A DNA stretch of 64,000 nucleotides from Polaromonas sp. (GTDB taxonomy: Bacteria > Pseudomonadota > Gammaproteobacteria > Burkholderiales > Burkholderiaceae_C). The notes below the pieces were generated by a model that was not told where the DNA came from, did not search any database, and saw only the letters and a list, made by a program, of their open reading frames with translations. The DNA lies in contig JAQGLT010000080.1 of NCBI GenBank assembly GCA_028292745.1, forward strand, positions 1 to 64,000. Reading direction: 5' to 3'. Positions within the stretch are counted from its first letter, which is position 1; each line of letters opens with the position of its first letter. This document shows, one piece after another, positions 26,263-36,588 of the stretch. The position numbers and the translations under genes were made by a program.

Positions 26263-26366
26263 CCCCGCCCCTGCAAGCACCGGCCGCGGAACCGGCTTAG
26301 CCGGGCCGCAGGCGGGACAGCCCCCCCGGGGGACAGCGACCCGCGCAGCGGCGGAGCGTGGGGGCC
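26263..26366 (-). repeat. GC-rich dispersed repeat family B, copy 2
   Basis: Reverse orientation to copy 1. On the minus strand it begins GCCCCCACGCTCCGCCGCTG and contains GTCGCTGTCCCCCGGGGGGG, then GTCCCGCCTGCGG. It starts immediately after the moxR stop codon, splitting moxR from the DUF58 gene. Confidence 0.7.
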
Positions 26367-26367
26367 T

Positions 26368-27390
26368 TCAAGCAGCAAGTTTTTCATGGGCAAGCGGCTT
26401 GGCGGGAGTGGGGATTTTGGCCATGATCTTGCCGACGATCTGGTCGGCCGACAGGCCTTCGGACAAGGCTTCGTACGACAGCACCAGTCGGTGGCGCAAG
26501 ACGTCGGGGATCAGGTCGGTCATGTCTTCGGGCAGCGCATAGCTGCGCCCGCGCAGCATGGCCAGCGCACGGGCGCCTTCCGTCAGGTTGATGGTGGCCC
26601 GGGGGCTGGCGCCGAAGGTGATGAAGCGCTCCAGCTCCTTCAAGCCGTGCCTTGCCGGGTCGCGGGTGGCTGAAACCAGCCGCACGGCGTACTGCACCAG
26701 CGAGGGATCGACATAAATCCGCCGGCATTCGGCCTGCAGTTCTGCCAGCTGTTCGGTGGTGGCCACCGCAGACACCGCCACCGCCGGGCCGATGACACGC
26801 TGCACGATGACGAATTCCTCCTCATCGGTCGGGTAGTCCACCAGCACCTTCATCATGAAACGGTCCACCTGCGCTTCGGGCAGCGGATAGGTGCCCTCGG
26901 TTTCGATCGGGTTTTGCGTGGCCATGACCAGGAAGGGCGACGGCACCTTGTGCGTGACGCCGGCAATCGTCACCTGCCGCTCCTGCATCACCTCCAGCAG
27001 CGCGCTTTGCACCTTGGCAGGGGCACGGTTGATCTCGTCGGCCAACAGGAGGTTGGTGAACACGGGACCCAGGGAGGTGCTGAATTCGCCGGTTTTCTGG
27101 TTGTAGATGCGGGTGCCCACCAGATCGGCCGGCACCAGGTCGGGGGTGAACTGGATGCGCTTGAATTCGCCGCGAATCGTATTGGCCAGCGTCTTGACGG
27201 TCAGGGTCTTGGCCAGCCCCGGAACCCCTTCCACCAGCAGGTGGCCTTGCGCCAGAATGGCCACCATCACGCGCTCCAGGAAGCGGTCCTGCCCCACCAC
27301 GATGCGCTTGACCTCGTAGAGGATCTGCTCCATCAGCTGCGCAGTGGCGTCATGGGTGGATGGCGAGTGGTCAAAGCTGTTCGATTCCAT
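26368..27390 (-). CDS. MoxR-family AAA+ ATPase
   Basis: 340 residues. Walker A GVPGLAKT near residue 58, Walker B LLADEINRAPAK near 115, sensor 1 ATQNPIETEGTYPLPEAQ near 150 and sensor 2 region with SPRATINL. MoxR ATPases act as chaperones in maturation of complexes, with DUF58 and VWA partners, which are the next two genes. Start ATG 27390; the upstream protease gene ends only nine bases before, so the four genes may form one transcript. Confidence 0.92.
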   Translation of the reverse strand: MESNSFDHSPSTHDATAQLMEQILYEVKRIVVGQDRFLERVMVAILAQGHLLVEGVPGLAKTLTVKTLANTIRGEFKRIQFTPDLVPADLVGTRIYNQKTGEFSTSLGPVFTNLLLADEINRAPAKVQSALLEVMQERQVTIAGVTHKVPSPFLVMATQNPIETEGTYPLPEAQVDRFMMKVLVDYPTDEEEFVIVQRVIGPAVAVSAVATTEQLAELQAECRRIYVDPSLVQYAVRLVSATRDPARHGLKELERFITFGASPRATINLTEGARALAMLRGRSYALPEDMTDLIPDVLRHRLVLSYEALSEGLSADQIVGKIMAKIPTPAKPLAHEKLAA

Positions 27391-27399
27391 GAGGATCCT

Positions 27400-28341
27400 T
27401 TAAAACGGAGTCATGCCGGCGGCTGCGGCGGCGTTTTCAATCGGAACGGCAAAACCAATGCCGACAAAAGAGCGTTGCTGGTTGGGGTTGTAGATGGCGG
27501 TGACGATGCCGATGACTTCTCCCTCCATGGTGACCAGCGGGCCGCCCGAGTTGCCGGGGTTGGCGGCCGCATCGAACTGGATCAGGTTCTTGATGGGCTG
27601 CTGGCCGTCGGGCGAGCGGAAAGTGCGCCCCAGCCCGGAGATGATGCCGCTCGAAGCAGAAGGGCCGATGCCGAAGGGGTAGCCCACCGCCACGACCTGA
27701 TCGCCCGGCGCCAGATCGGCGGTCGAGCGCATGGTGGCGGCAATCATGTCATCTGGAATCGTGTGCGCCTGCAGCACCGCCAAGTCGTTTTCAGGCTGCA
27801 CGCCCGAGATCGAGGCCGTGGTCTGCAGGCCGTCCGAAAACGTGATCTTGATGGTTTCCGACCCCTGCACCACATGCAGGTTGGTCAGGATGACGCCTTT
27901 GTCGGTAATGACCACGCCGGTTCCCACGCTGCGGTCGGCGTGCTCGTCGCCATCCTTGTCCTTGCTGGGTTTTCCCAGCCCGACCACGCGCACAACCGAA
28001 GGAATGATGGCGTCGTATGCTTTCACGGCAGGCGAGGGGAGTACCGTGGTTTCCAGTGTTTTCAGCACCGCCGCATTGATGTCGTCCTGGGTGAGCTTGC
28101 GCACGCCCTGCTGCAGAGCGCCGGACAGGCTGAGCGCCAGCATCAAGGCCAGCAGGCCCACCACGGCCCAGAGCAGGCGAAGCTGATGGGTCGATAAATG
28201 CCGGAGAAATCGTGACGATCGGGAAGTTGCCGGCGCTGCCGACGTGGGCGGCGCATCGGGGCCGGCAGCGGCCGCAGGGTCATGGGCCGCGTTGTCAGGG
28301 CTGGCGCGGCTTGAGCTACTGTAAAGGGCAGGTCTTCGCAT
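27400..28341 (-). CDS. Membrane-anchored trypsin-like serine protease (S1C/HtrA-like)
   Basis: About 313 residues from ATG 28341, which has AGGTGA eight bases upstream (a TTG at 28368 is the alternative). A single membrane helix (LLWAVVGLLALMLALSLSG, about residues 50-70) anchors the protein, leaving the protease domain outside. The triad is visible: His in LTNLHVVQGS, Asp in ENDLAVLQ, Ser in NPGNSGGPLV. There is no PDZ domain after the protease fold, unlike DegP. It heads the MoxR-DUF58-VWA group, suggesting joint work in envelope quality control. Confidence 0.85.
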   Translation of the reverse strand: MRRPALYSSSSRASPDNAAHDPAAAAGPDAPPTSAAPATSRSSRFLRHLSTHQLRLLWAVVGLLALMLALSLSGALQQGVRKLTQDDINAAVLKTLETTVLPSPAVKAYDAIIPSVVRVVGLGKPSKDKDGDEHADRSVGTGVVITDKGVILTNLHVVQGSETIKITFSDGLQTTASISGVQPENDLAVLQAHTIPDDMIAATMRSTADLAPGDQVVAVGYPFGIGPSASSGIISGLGRTFRSPDGQQPIKNLIQFDAAANPGNSGGPLVTMEGEVIGIVTAIYNPNQQRSFVGIGFAVPIENAAAAAGMTPF

Positions 28342-29030
28342 CCGGTCACCTGTGAGGTTTGTCTGCAAAACTGAACGAACAACGGATAGACCGTATCACG
28401 ATTTTCGTTTTGCTGCACGCCTGCGCACCCCCTAAATACCCCCGGTAACAGTTGTTTGTCGCTGGTTTCAACTACCCCGTGCATCGGCCGGCTTGCCCGG
28501 CAAGCCAAGCGCTTTCACGCATGCGGCTGTCCGTCACCAGCGCCGCCAGAAACCTCACCCGGCAGGCAACCGCCGCGCTGCTACAAAGGCTAAAGCGCTT
28601 TGTTTTAACCGGCGAATGATTTTGGCGTCAATGCGGTAGCAGTTCACCATAAATTGAGCACCAAATAGACCTCTAGCGCAGACGGGTATTGGGTTTATAG
28701 CTATAAATATAATAGCATTCAGCTTCTTGCCAGGAACGCGGCCATTGCCAGCCCCATTGCCAGGCAACCAGTCGAGTCTGGAGCCGCGCCAGGGCGCATC
28801 GCTGAAGGCAAGCTCCGCTGCCATGTCATGCGCAGGACCAGAGTAAAAAATGAAAAACAGGGCCTTTGGAAGCGGGCGGCGAAACGCAAAATAGCGCAGC
28901 ACGAAAACCTGAACCAAACGCTGAACCGCAGGCAGTAGTCCGGGCTACAAAAGCCTGGCTTATCCCGCTTGCATTTGTGTGTCAACATCCTGCGAACAGG
29001 CTGAGCGCCTTCCTTCTTTTTCTTTTTTGC
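28342..29030. other. Long intergenic stretch with one dispersed repeat
   Basis: About 690 bases between divergent genes with no supported gene. It contains repeat A copy 5 (28659-28716). The frames that cross it show no family resemblance. A pyrimidine run (28998-29029) lies directly before the TatD start. Confidence 0.5.
28659..28716 (-). repeat. Dispersed repeat family A, copy 5
   Basis: On the minus strand: GCTATTATATTTATAGCTAT, then ACCCGTCTGCGCTAGAGG and CTATTTGGTGC. This is the closest match to copy 4. Confidence 0.7.
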
Positions 29031-29879
29031 ATGACCTTCTGGATCGACACGCATTGCCATCTTGACGCCGCAGAGTTTTCGCCGGACGTGGCGGATGTGC
29101 GCGCACGGGCCGCGGCAAGCGGCGTGGCGCATTGCGTTCTGCCCGCTGTCGCAGCCGGCAACTTCGAGGCGGTCCGCCTGCTGGCGCATCGGTTTTCGGA
29201 CAGTTACGCGCTTGGGATTCATCCGCTGTGCGTGCCCGAGGCGCAAGACGCCGATTTGCAAGCGCTCGACGCCGAGCTTGCCTTGCGGCGAGCCGATCCG
29301 CGCCTGGTGGCCGTGGGGGAGATAGGACTGGATTACTTTGTGCCGGCGCTGCTGCAAAGCCCCATGCGCGAGCGCCAGGAGTATTTTTACCGCGCGCAGC
29401 TCAAGCTGGCGCGCAAGCACGGCCTGCCGGTCATGCTGCATGTGCGGCGCTCGGCCGACAAGCTGCTCAAGCACCTGCGCGAGCTGGCCCCGGACGGCGG
29501 CTGGCGCGGCATCGGCCATGCCTTCAACGGCAGCGAGCAGCAGGCCAGGGAATTCATCAAGCTCGGCTTGAAGCTCGGCTTTGGCGGCACGGTGACCTTT
29601 GATTCGGCCTTGCAGATCAGGCGGCTGGCCAGCCGGCTGCCGCTGGAGGCGCTGGTGATGGAAACCGACTCGCCCGACATTGCGCCCCATTGGCTTTACA
29701 GAACCGCGCAGCAACGCGAGGACGGCCAGGGCCAGGGCCGCAACGAGCCGGGCGAATTGCCGCGCATCGCCGCCGTGCTGGCGCAACTGCGCGGCATGCC
29801 GGCCCCGGCCCTGGCGCAGGCGACCACGGCCAATGCGCTGCAGGCGTTCCCCAAGCTCAAGGGGCTGCTGCCATGCTGA
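29031..29879 (+). CDS. TatD-family metal-dependent hydrolase (DNase)
   Basis: 282 residues from ATG 29031, MTFWIDTHCHLD; the frame open upstream has no support. Metal ligands appear in DTHCHLD, VGEIGLDYF, LHVRRSADK, GHAFNGSEQ and METDSPDIAPHW, in the order usual for TatD 3'-5' exonucleases, which act in DNA repair. The next gene, a DNA glycosylase, starts inside its last codons, pointing to a small repair operon. Confidence 0.92.
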   Translation: MTFWIDTHCHLDAAEFSPDVADVRARAAASGVAHCVLPAVAAGNFEAVRLLAHRFSDSYALGIHPLCVPEAQDADLQALDAELALRRADPRLVAVGEIGLDYFVPALLQSPMRERQEYFYRAQLKLARKHGLPVMLHVRRSADKLLKHLRELAPDGGWRGIGHAFNGSEQQAREFIKLGLKLGFGGTVTFDSALQIRRLASRLPLEALVMETDSPDIAPHWLYRTAQQREDGQGQGRNEPGELPRIAAVLAQLRGMPAPALAQATTANALQAFPKLKGLLPC

Positions 29880-30370
29880 CCGGCCTGGCGCCGCTGGTTG
29901 CCAGCCAGACGAAACTGTTGATCCTGGGCAGCTTTCCCGGCGCGGCCTCCTTGCGGGCGCAGCAGTATTACGGCCACCCGCACAACCACTTCTGGAAGAT
30001 TTTGCAAGCCATTTGGCCCCCTGGCGCAATGGACATCTGCGCAAGCAGCTATCAAATCCGTAGCGAGTGGATGCTCTCCAAGGGGCTGGGCCTGTGGGAT
30101 GTGTACGCCGCCTGCGAGCGCCAAGGCAGCCTGGACAGCAAGATCCGCCAGCCGGTGCTGAATGATTTTGCGCACCTGCGGCGGCTGTGCCCGGAACTGC
30201 AGGCCATTGCGCACAATGGCGCCGAGAGCTACAAGCATGCGCGCCACACCCAGCTGCTGGGCTTGCCGGTCTACCGGCTGCCTTCGACCAGCCCGGCGAA
30301 CATGGTCTGGTCGTTCGAGCGCAAGCTGGCCGCCTGGCGCGAGGTATTTGAAAAACACGGACTGGTCTGA
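29873..30370 (+). CDS. DNA-deoxyinosine (hypoxanthine) glycosylase, UDG superfamily, with repeat-derived insert
   Basis: 165 residues. UDG-fold motifs are LILGSFPGAASL near the N-terminus, YYGHPHNHFWKIL, then GLGLWDVYAACERQGSLDS, AHNGAESYK and LPSTSPANM. The pattern fits the family that removes hypoxanthine or uracil from DNA. Overlaps tatD by seven bases. Between FWKILQ and WMLSKGLGLWDV lie residues AIWPPGAMDICASSYQIRSE, encoded by an in-frame copy of dispersed repeat A (30011-30064, 54 bases). That insert lies in a variable stretch before motif GLWDV, so the enzyme may still be active. Confidence 0.85.
   Translation: MLTGLAPLVASQTKLLILGSFPGAASLRAQQYYGHPHNHFWKILQAIWPPGAMDICASSYQIRSEWMLSKGLGLWDVYAACERQGSLDSKIRQPVLNDFAHLRRLCPELQAIAHNGAESYKHARHTQLLGLPVYRLPSTSPANMVWSFERKLAAWREVFEKHGLV
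30011..30064 (-). repeat. Dispersed repeat family A, copy 6, inside the DNA glycosylase gene
   Basis: On the minus strand: GCTACGGATTTGATAGCTGC, then TTGCGCAGATG, TGCGCCAGG and GGCCAAAT. This follows the layout of copy 4 over its whole length. At 54 bases it keeps the reading frame of the gene. Confidence 0.65.
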
Positions 30371-30374
30371 ATCA

Positions 30375-31469
30375 ATGAGCACACTGCCTACTCCCGCTAC
30401 TCCCGCTACTCCCGCTACTCCCGCATTGCCCACGGCCGAGGGCGTCTTCAGGGCCTGGGCGCTTGAGCGCGCCGCGCAGCGAAAGGGGGCGTTGTCACCA
30501 CGGTCGCTCGCCTCCTACCATTCGCTGTGGACCGGCTGGACCGAGTACTTGCTGTCGAAACAGGCATTGCCGTGGCAGCAGGCCCGGTCGGTGGATGTGC
30601 GGGCCTATCTGGAAGCGCTGAATCCGCGCGCCCAGGCGCGGGGCCTGGTGCTGGCCAGCACCGTGACGCAGCGCCGCTACTACCGGGTGCTCAAGAAAAT
30701 CTATGCCTTTGCCGTCGCCCAGGGGTGGCTCGAGGACAACCCGGTCGATGCCGGGGCGTCGGTGTCGCCCACCGAACAGATGGATTCGCTGGTTTTTCAT
30801 GCCATCGACTGGGATGCGCTGCTGCAGGCCGTGGCGCCGGCGGTGGATCCGCCGCCCGAGCAGCCCTGGCTGGCGGTGCGCGACCAGGCGATCTTGCGGC
30901 TGATGATGCAGTCGGCCCTGACCGTGGCCGAGCTGGCGGGCCTGGACATGGGCGACGTGCAGCATCCCCGGCTGGGTTCCGCCCGGGGCGTGGGCGAGCT
31001 GTGGCCGGCGCCCGAGACAGCGCCCGGCGCCGGCGGGCCGCAGGCGGTCATGCTCGACTTGAGCGGCGCCAGGGCGGCGCAGGAGCGGCGCATCACCTTG
31101 TCCGAAGAAGCCAGCACGGCCGTGCTGGCCTGGCTGACCGTGCGGGCCACGCTGGCGCTGCCGCAGGATGCGGCCACGCCCCTGTTTGTGTCGCGCAAGA
31201 AGGCCGGCCGCCTCACGCCCCGCGCCCTGTTTCATCTGGCCAACCGCCATGTCAGCGCCACCCTGGGGCCGCGTTACCCGCACACGGTGCTGGCCCATGC
31301 CGGGCCGATGACGCTGCGCAACTCCTGCATTGTTCGCTGGCTCGACGCCGGCCTGCCGGAGGAGGACGTACTGGCCCGCGCCGGGCTGCGTGAAAGCCAG
31401 GCCCTGCTGCGGCTGCGCAAGCATGTCCATGCCGCCGAGGCGCCCGATTTGCAGGACGGGCAGGCCTGA
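30375..31469 (+). CDS. Tyrosine-recombinase-like protein with degenerate active site
   Basis: 364 residues. The N-terminal SAM-like core-binding domain (LASYHSLWTGWTEYLL ... YYRVLKKIYAFAVAQGWLEDNPVD) and the catalytic-domain fold (AILRLMMQSALTVAELAGLD with the first Arg-helix position replaced) resemble XerC/phage integrases. In the C-terminal part I see TLRNSCIVRWLDAG and then RAGLRESQALLRLRKHVHAAE, but no His before the Arg, no GH box and no Tyr nucleophile. Probably a non-catalytic DNA-binding relative. The N-terminus encodes four Thr-Pro-Ala units. It follows the glycosylase by four bases. Confidence 0.75.
   Translation: MSTLPTPATPATPATPALPTAEGVFRAWALERAAQRKGALSPRSLASYHSLWTGWTEYLLSKQALPWQQARSVDVRAYLEALNPRAQARGLVLASTVTQRRYYRVLKKIYAFAVAQGWLEDNPVDAGASVSPTEQMDSLVFHAIDWDALLQAVAPAVDPPPEQPWLAVRDQAILRLMMQSALTVAELAGLDMGDVQHPRLGSARGVGELWPAPETAPGAGGPQAVMLDLSGARAAQERRITLSEEASTAVLAWLTVRATLALPQDAATPLFVSRKKAGRLTPRALFHLANRHVSATLGPRYPHTVLAHAGPMTLRNSCIVRWLDAGLPEEDVLARAGLRESQALLRLRKHVHAAEAPDLQDGQA
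30388..30423 (+). repeat. Four perfect 9-bp tandem repeats in the recombinase-like gene
   Basis: Unit CTACTCCCG, four identical copies, encoding (Thr-Pro-Ala)4 near the N-terminus. Perfect identity suggests recent slippage; each unit is three codons, so changes keep the frame. Confidence 0.85.
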
Positions 31470-31527
31470 GGCGAAAATGAACGCTGTTGTGCCTGCCGGC
31501 GCATGAGCAACCCATCATTTCAGCTGC

Positions 31528-32295
31528 ATGTCAAAAAAAGAAATCCCGAACAGCCCGCCCGACTTGCCCGAAGTCAATTTTTCAGACTATGGCGATGTCC
31601 GCTTTTTGCACCTGGGCACTGAGTGGGTGCAGGGCTCGATGCTGCGCGACGCGCCCTACGACATCGAGCTGGAGTACGTGCAGCGCATGATGGCGGGCCT
31701 GCTGTTCACCGATGCCGGGGAAATCGCCAAAAAGCACGCCATGCAGCTCGGGCTGGGCTCGGCGGCGCTGACCAAGTTCTGCTACAAGAAGCTGCGCATG
31801 CAAACCACGGCCATCGAGATCAACCCGCAGGTCATCAACGCCTGCCGGCTCTGGTTCAAGCTGCCCCGGGACGATGCCAGGCTGCGCGTCATCCAGGCCG
31901 ATGCGGCGCTGGAGGTGCAAAACCCCGCGCACCGGGGCACGGTTGACCTGCTGCACGTGGACCTGTACGACCACGAGGCCGCCGCGCCGGTGCTAGACAA
32001 TGCTGATTTTTATGCCCACTGCCGCGACCTGCTAACCGGCGACGGGGTGATGACGGTCAACCTTTTCGGCCGTGCCTCCAGCTATGAGCAGTCGCTGACA
32101 AAAATCGCCGAGTCGTTCGGTCCCGAATCGATCTGGGCCTTCCGTCCGACCCGCGAGGGCAACACGGTGGTCATGGCCCAGCAAGAACCCTCGCGGCCCG
32201 AACAGGCCGAACTGCTGCAGCGCGCCGGCGTCGTGGAATCGCGCTGGGAACTACCGGCGAAGAAATGGCTGCGGCTTTTCCGGCCGGTGGTTTGA
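31528..32295 (+). CDS. Spermidine-synthase-like methyltransferase-fold protein
   Basis: 255 residues with the Rossmann-type core of polyamine synthases: LGLGSAALTKFCYK (SAM-binding loop), TTAIEINPQVINACR, then VIQADAALEV and DLLHVDLYDHEAAAP. The polyamine-binding residues of true SpeE are not clear, so it may be one of the many uncharacterised spermidine-synthase-like proteins. It stands alone with a weak ribosome binding site. Confidence 0.75.
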   Translation: MSKKEIPNSPPDLPEVNFSDYGDVRFLHLGTEWVQGSMLRDAPYDIELEYVQRMMAGLLFTDAGEIAKKHAMQLGLGSAALTKFCYKKLRMQTTAIEINPQVINACRLWFKLPRDDARLRVIQADAALEVQNPAHRGTVDLLHVDLYDHEAAAPVLDNADFYAHCRDLLTGDGVMTVNLFGRASSYEQSLTKIAESFGPESIWAFRPTREGNTVVMAQQEPSRPEQAELLQRAGVVESRWELPAKKWLRLFRPVV

Positions 32296-32336
32296 CGCGG
32301 CGTTTGTTGCTGCAAGCGATGCGGTAAAGTGCCTTC

Positions 32337-34139
<1,803 letters not shown>

Positions 34140-34288
34140 GAGGCGGGCCCGGCAGCACTGGATTGCCCCGGGTCAGGCCTGGTAAACGATTCGCTAGGGG
34201 TATGCCCCATGTAGGTGAAAGCCACATAGCCGGAAGGGTTCTTTGAATGCACAATCCACCGATTCATTCTTTATCGAGGAGACAAACC

Positions 34289-34777
34289 GTGAATATCAAG
34301 AGTCAAAAAGACTTTTTTTCCGGGCTCATGTTCATGGGCATTGGGGTGGCATTTTCCTGGGGTGCAACCACCTATAACGTGGGCAACGGCGCGCGCATGG
34401 GGCCAGGCTATTTTCCGCTGTACCTGGGCGTGCTGATGACGATTTTGGGCGCGATCATTACCTTTCAGTCGCTGGTGGTCGAAACCAGGGGTGGCGACAA
34501 AATCGGCAAATGGGCATGGAAGCCGCTGATCCTGATCATCTTGTCCAATCTGGTGTTTGGCGTCTTGCTGGCAGGCTTGCCCACTTTGGGCATTCCCGCC
34601 ATGGGCTTGATCGTTGCCATTTACGCCCTGGTCTTCATCGCCAGCGTGGCCGAGGCCGGCTGGAAAGTCAAGGCCACCTTTATTCTGGCGACCATTCTGG
34701 CAGTTGGAAGTTACCTTGCCTTCGTGGTTGCGCTCAAGCTGCAGTTCCCGGTGTGGCCTGCTTTCATCACCGGTTAA
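34289..34777 (+). CDS. tctB: Tripartite tricarboxylate transporter, TctB-like small permease
   Basis: 162 residues, four predicted membrane helices, with FFSGLMFMGIGVAFSWGA at the start and GPGYFPLYLGVLMTILGAII, the TctB signature. The GTG at 34289 follows GAGGAGAC by four bases and is preferred over an upstream ATG (34247). The protein is the small membrane subunit of the TTT system and is followed closely by tctA. No binding-protein gene is adjacent. Confidence 0.9.
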   Translation: MNIKSQKDFFSGLMFMGIGVAFSWGATTYNVGNGARMGPGYFPLYLGVLMTILGAIITFQSLVVETRGGDKIGKWAWKPLILIILSNLVFGVLLAGLPTLGIPAMGLIVAIYALVFIASVAEAGWKVKATFILATILAVGSYLAFVVALKLQFPVWPAFITG

Positions 34778-34788
34778 GGAGATAAAAA

Positions 34789-36300
34789 ATGGAATTGATT
34801 GAGCATCTATCGTTGGGTTTTGGCGTGGCCTTCACGCCGATCAACCTGTTGTATTGCCTGATCGGCTGTATTCTGGGCACCCTGATTGGCGTGCTGCCTG
34901 GCATCGGCCCTGTGGCGACCATTGCCATGCTGCTGCCCGCCACCTATGCGCTGCCCCCCGTGTCGGCGCTGATCATGCTGGCCGGTATTTACTACGGCGC
35001 GCAATATGGCGGCTCCACCACGGCCATTCTGGTCAACCTGCCGGGCGAGTCGTCCTCGGTCGTCACTTGTATTGACGGTTATCAGATGGCCCGAAAAGGC
35101 CGGGCGGGCCCTGCGCTGGCCGCCGCCGGCATCGGTTCGTTCTTTGCCGGCTGCGTTGGCACCCTGATCTTGGCCGCTTTCGCGCCGCCGCTGACGGAAC
35201 TGGCTTTCAAGTTCGGCCCGGCTGAATACTTCGCCCTGATGACTCTAGGCCTGATCGGCGCCGTGGTGCTGGCTTCAGGCTCGCTGCTCAAGGCGATTGC
35301 CATGATCGTGCTGGGCCTGCTGCTCGGCCTGGTCGGCACTGACGTGAACTCGGGTGTCGCCCGCTTCAGCTTCGACATTCCTGAATTGACCGACGGCCTC
35401 GGCTTTGTCGTGATTGCGATGGGTGTGTTCGGCTACGGCGAGATCATCAGCAATCTGGCACAGCCCGAACATGAGCGCGAAGTGTTTACCGCCAAGGTGT
35501 CGGGGCTGCTGCCCACCAAGCAGGACTTCAAGGACATGGCGCCAGCAATGATGCGCGGTACCGCCCTGGGCTGTTCTCTGGGTATCTTGCCTGGTGGCGG
35601 CGCCATGCTGTCGGCCTTTGCCGCCTATGCGCTGGAAAAGAAAATGAAGATGAAGCCGGGCGAAGTGCCTTTCGGCCAAGGCAATATTCGTGGTGTCGCC
35701 GCGCCTGAATCCGCCAATAATGCCGGTTCGCAGACTTCTTTCATTCCGCTGCTGACCCTGGGTATTCCACCCAACGCCGTAATGGCTCTGATGGTGGGTG
35801 CGATGACGATCCACAACATCCAGCCTGGTCCACAGGTCATGACCAGCAACCCTGAACTGTTCTGGGGCTTGATTGCCTCCATGTGGATTGGCAATGCCAT
35901 GCTGGTCATTTTGAACCTGCCGCTCATCGGCATCTGGATCAAACTGCTGACCGTACCTTACCGCTACCTGTATCCAGCTATTGTGCTGTTCTGCGCGGTG
36001 GGTGTGTACTCGACCAACAACAATACCTGGGACGTCTGGATGGTGGGCCTGTTCGGCATCGTTGGCTACATCTTCGCCAAGCTGGGAACGGAACCTGCGC
36101 CTTTGCTGCTAGGTTTCATCCTGGGCCCGATGATGGAAGAAAACCTGCGCCGGGCGCTGCTGCTGTCGCGCGGCGACTGGAGCGTTTTTGTCACCCGTCC
36201 GATTTCCGCAGGCCTGCTGGCGGCGGCGGTGCTGATGATCGTGGTCGTCATGATGCCAGCCATCAAGAACAAACGCGAAGAAGCTTTCGTCGAAGAGTGA
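34789..36300 (+). CDS. tctA: Tripartite tricarboxylate transporter, TctA large permease
   Basis: 503 residues, about twelve membrane helices. Family motifs: GTLIGVLPGIGPVATIAMLL near residue 30, YYGAQYGGSTTAILVNLPGE near 68 and GILPGGGAMLSAFAAYALEK near 265. It imports carboxylates with TctB and a periplasmic binding protein using an ion gradient. AAGGAG lies eight bases before the ATG. Terminator follows directly, so tctBA is a two-gene unit whose TctC partner must be encoded elsewhere. Confidence 0.95.
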   Translation: MELIEHLSLGFGVAFTPINLLYCLIGCILGTLIGVLPGIGPVATIAMLLPATYALPPVSALIMLAGIYYGAQYGGSTTAILVNLPGESSSVVTCIDGYQMARKGRAGPALAAAGIGSFFAGCVGTLILAAFAPPLTELAFKFGPAEYFALMTLGLIGAVVLASGSLLKAIAMIVLGLLLGLVGTDVNSGVARFSFDIPELTDGLGFVVIAMGVFGYGEIISNLAQPEHEREVFTAKVSGLLPTKQDFKDMAPAMMRGTALGCSLGILPGGGAMLSAFAAYALEKKMKMKPGEVPFGQGNIRGVAAPESANNAGSQTSFIPLLTLGIPPNAVMALMVGAMTIHNIQPGPQVMTSNPELFWGLIASMWIGNAMLVILNLPLIGIWIKLLTVPYRYLYPAIVLFCAVGVYSTNNNTWDVWMVGLFGIVGYIFAKLGTEPAPLLLGFILGPMMEENLRRALLLSRGDWSVFVTRPISAGLLAAAVLMIVVVMMPAIKNKREEAFVEE

Positions 36301-36324
36301 CGGCAAAGCGTTGACGTTTCCTCC

Positions 36325-36350
36325 AACGGCACCTTCGGGTGCCGTTTTTT
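36325..36350 (+). terminator. Terminator of tctBA
   Basis: Hairpin AACGGCACC, loop TTC, GGGTGCCGTT followed by six more T residues. Confidence 0.9.
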
Positions 36351-36588
36351 TTGGCCGGTGCAAGTTTCCATGGCTGCGCCCCTTGTCTGCCGGCCATGGA
36401 TTTTCAGCAAGCCGATGCAAAAGATTGCTTCCTGGCCTGTTTGATCGGTCCAGCTCAGCCCAGCCCTCTGCAATCAAGGGGGCGCGCGCACAAATGCCCG
36501 ATGGCATCTCCTTCGCAGCCGTGCCAAACTTGACTCTGCCAACAATGCAAGACGTTGCAGCAGCCAAGCCAAAAACCAACGACACACT

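Noticed and set aside
26914-28197. 427-codon plus-strand frame across moxR and the protease gene
   Set aside because: Crosses two well-supported genes on the opposite strand and has no motif.
30388-30423. Tandem repeat considered as a CRISPR-like or regulatory array
   Set aside because: Units are 9 bp without spacers and lie in a coding frame; no CRISPR array or cas gene was seen anywhere in the window.
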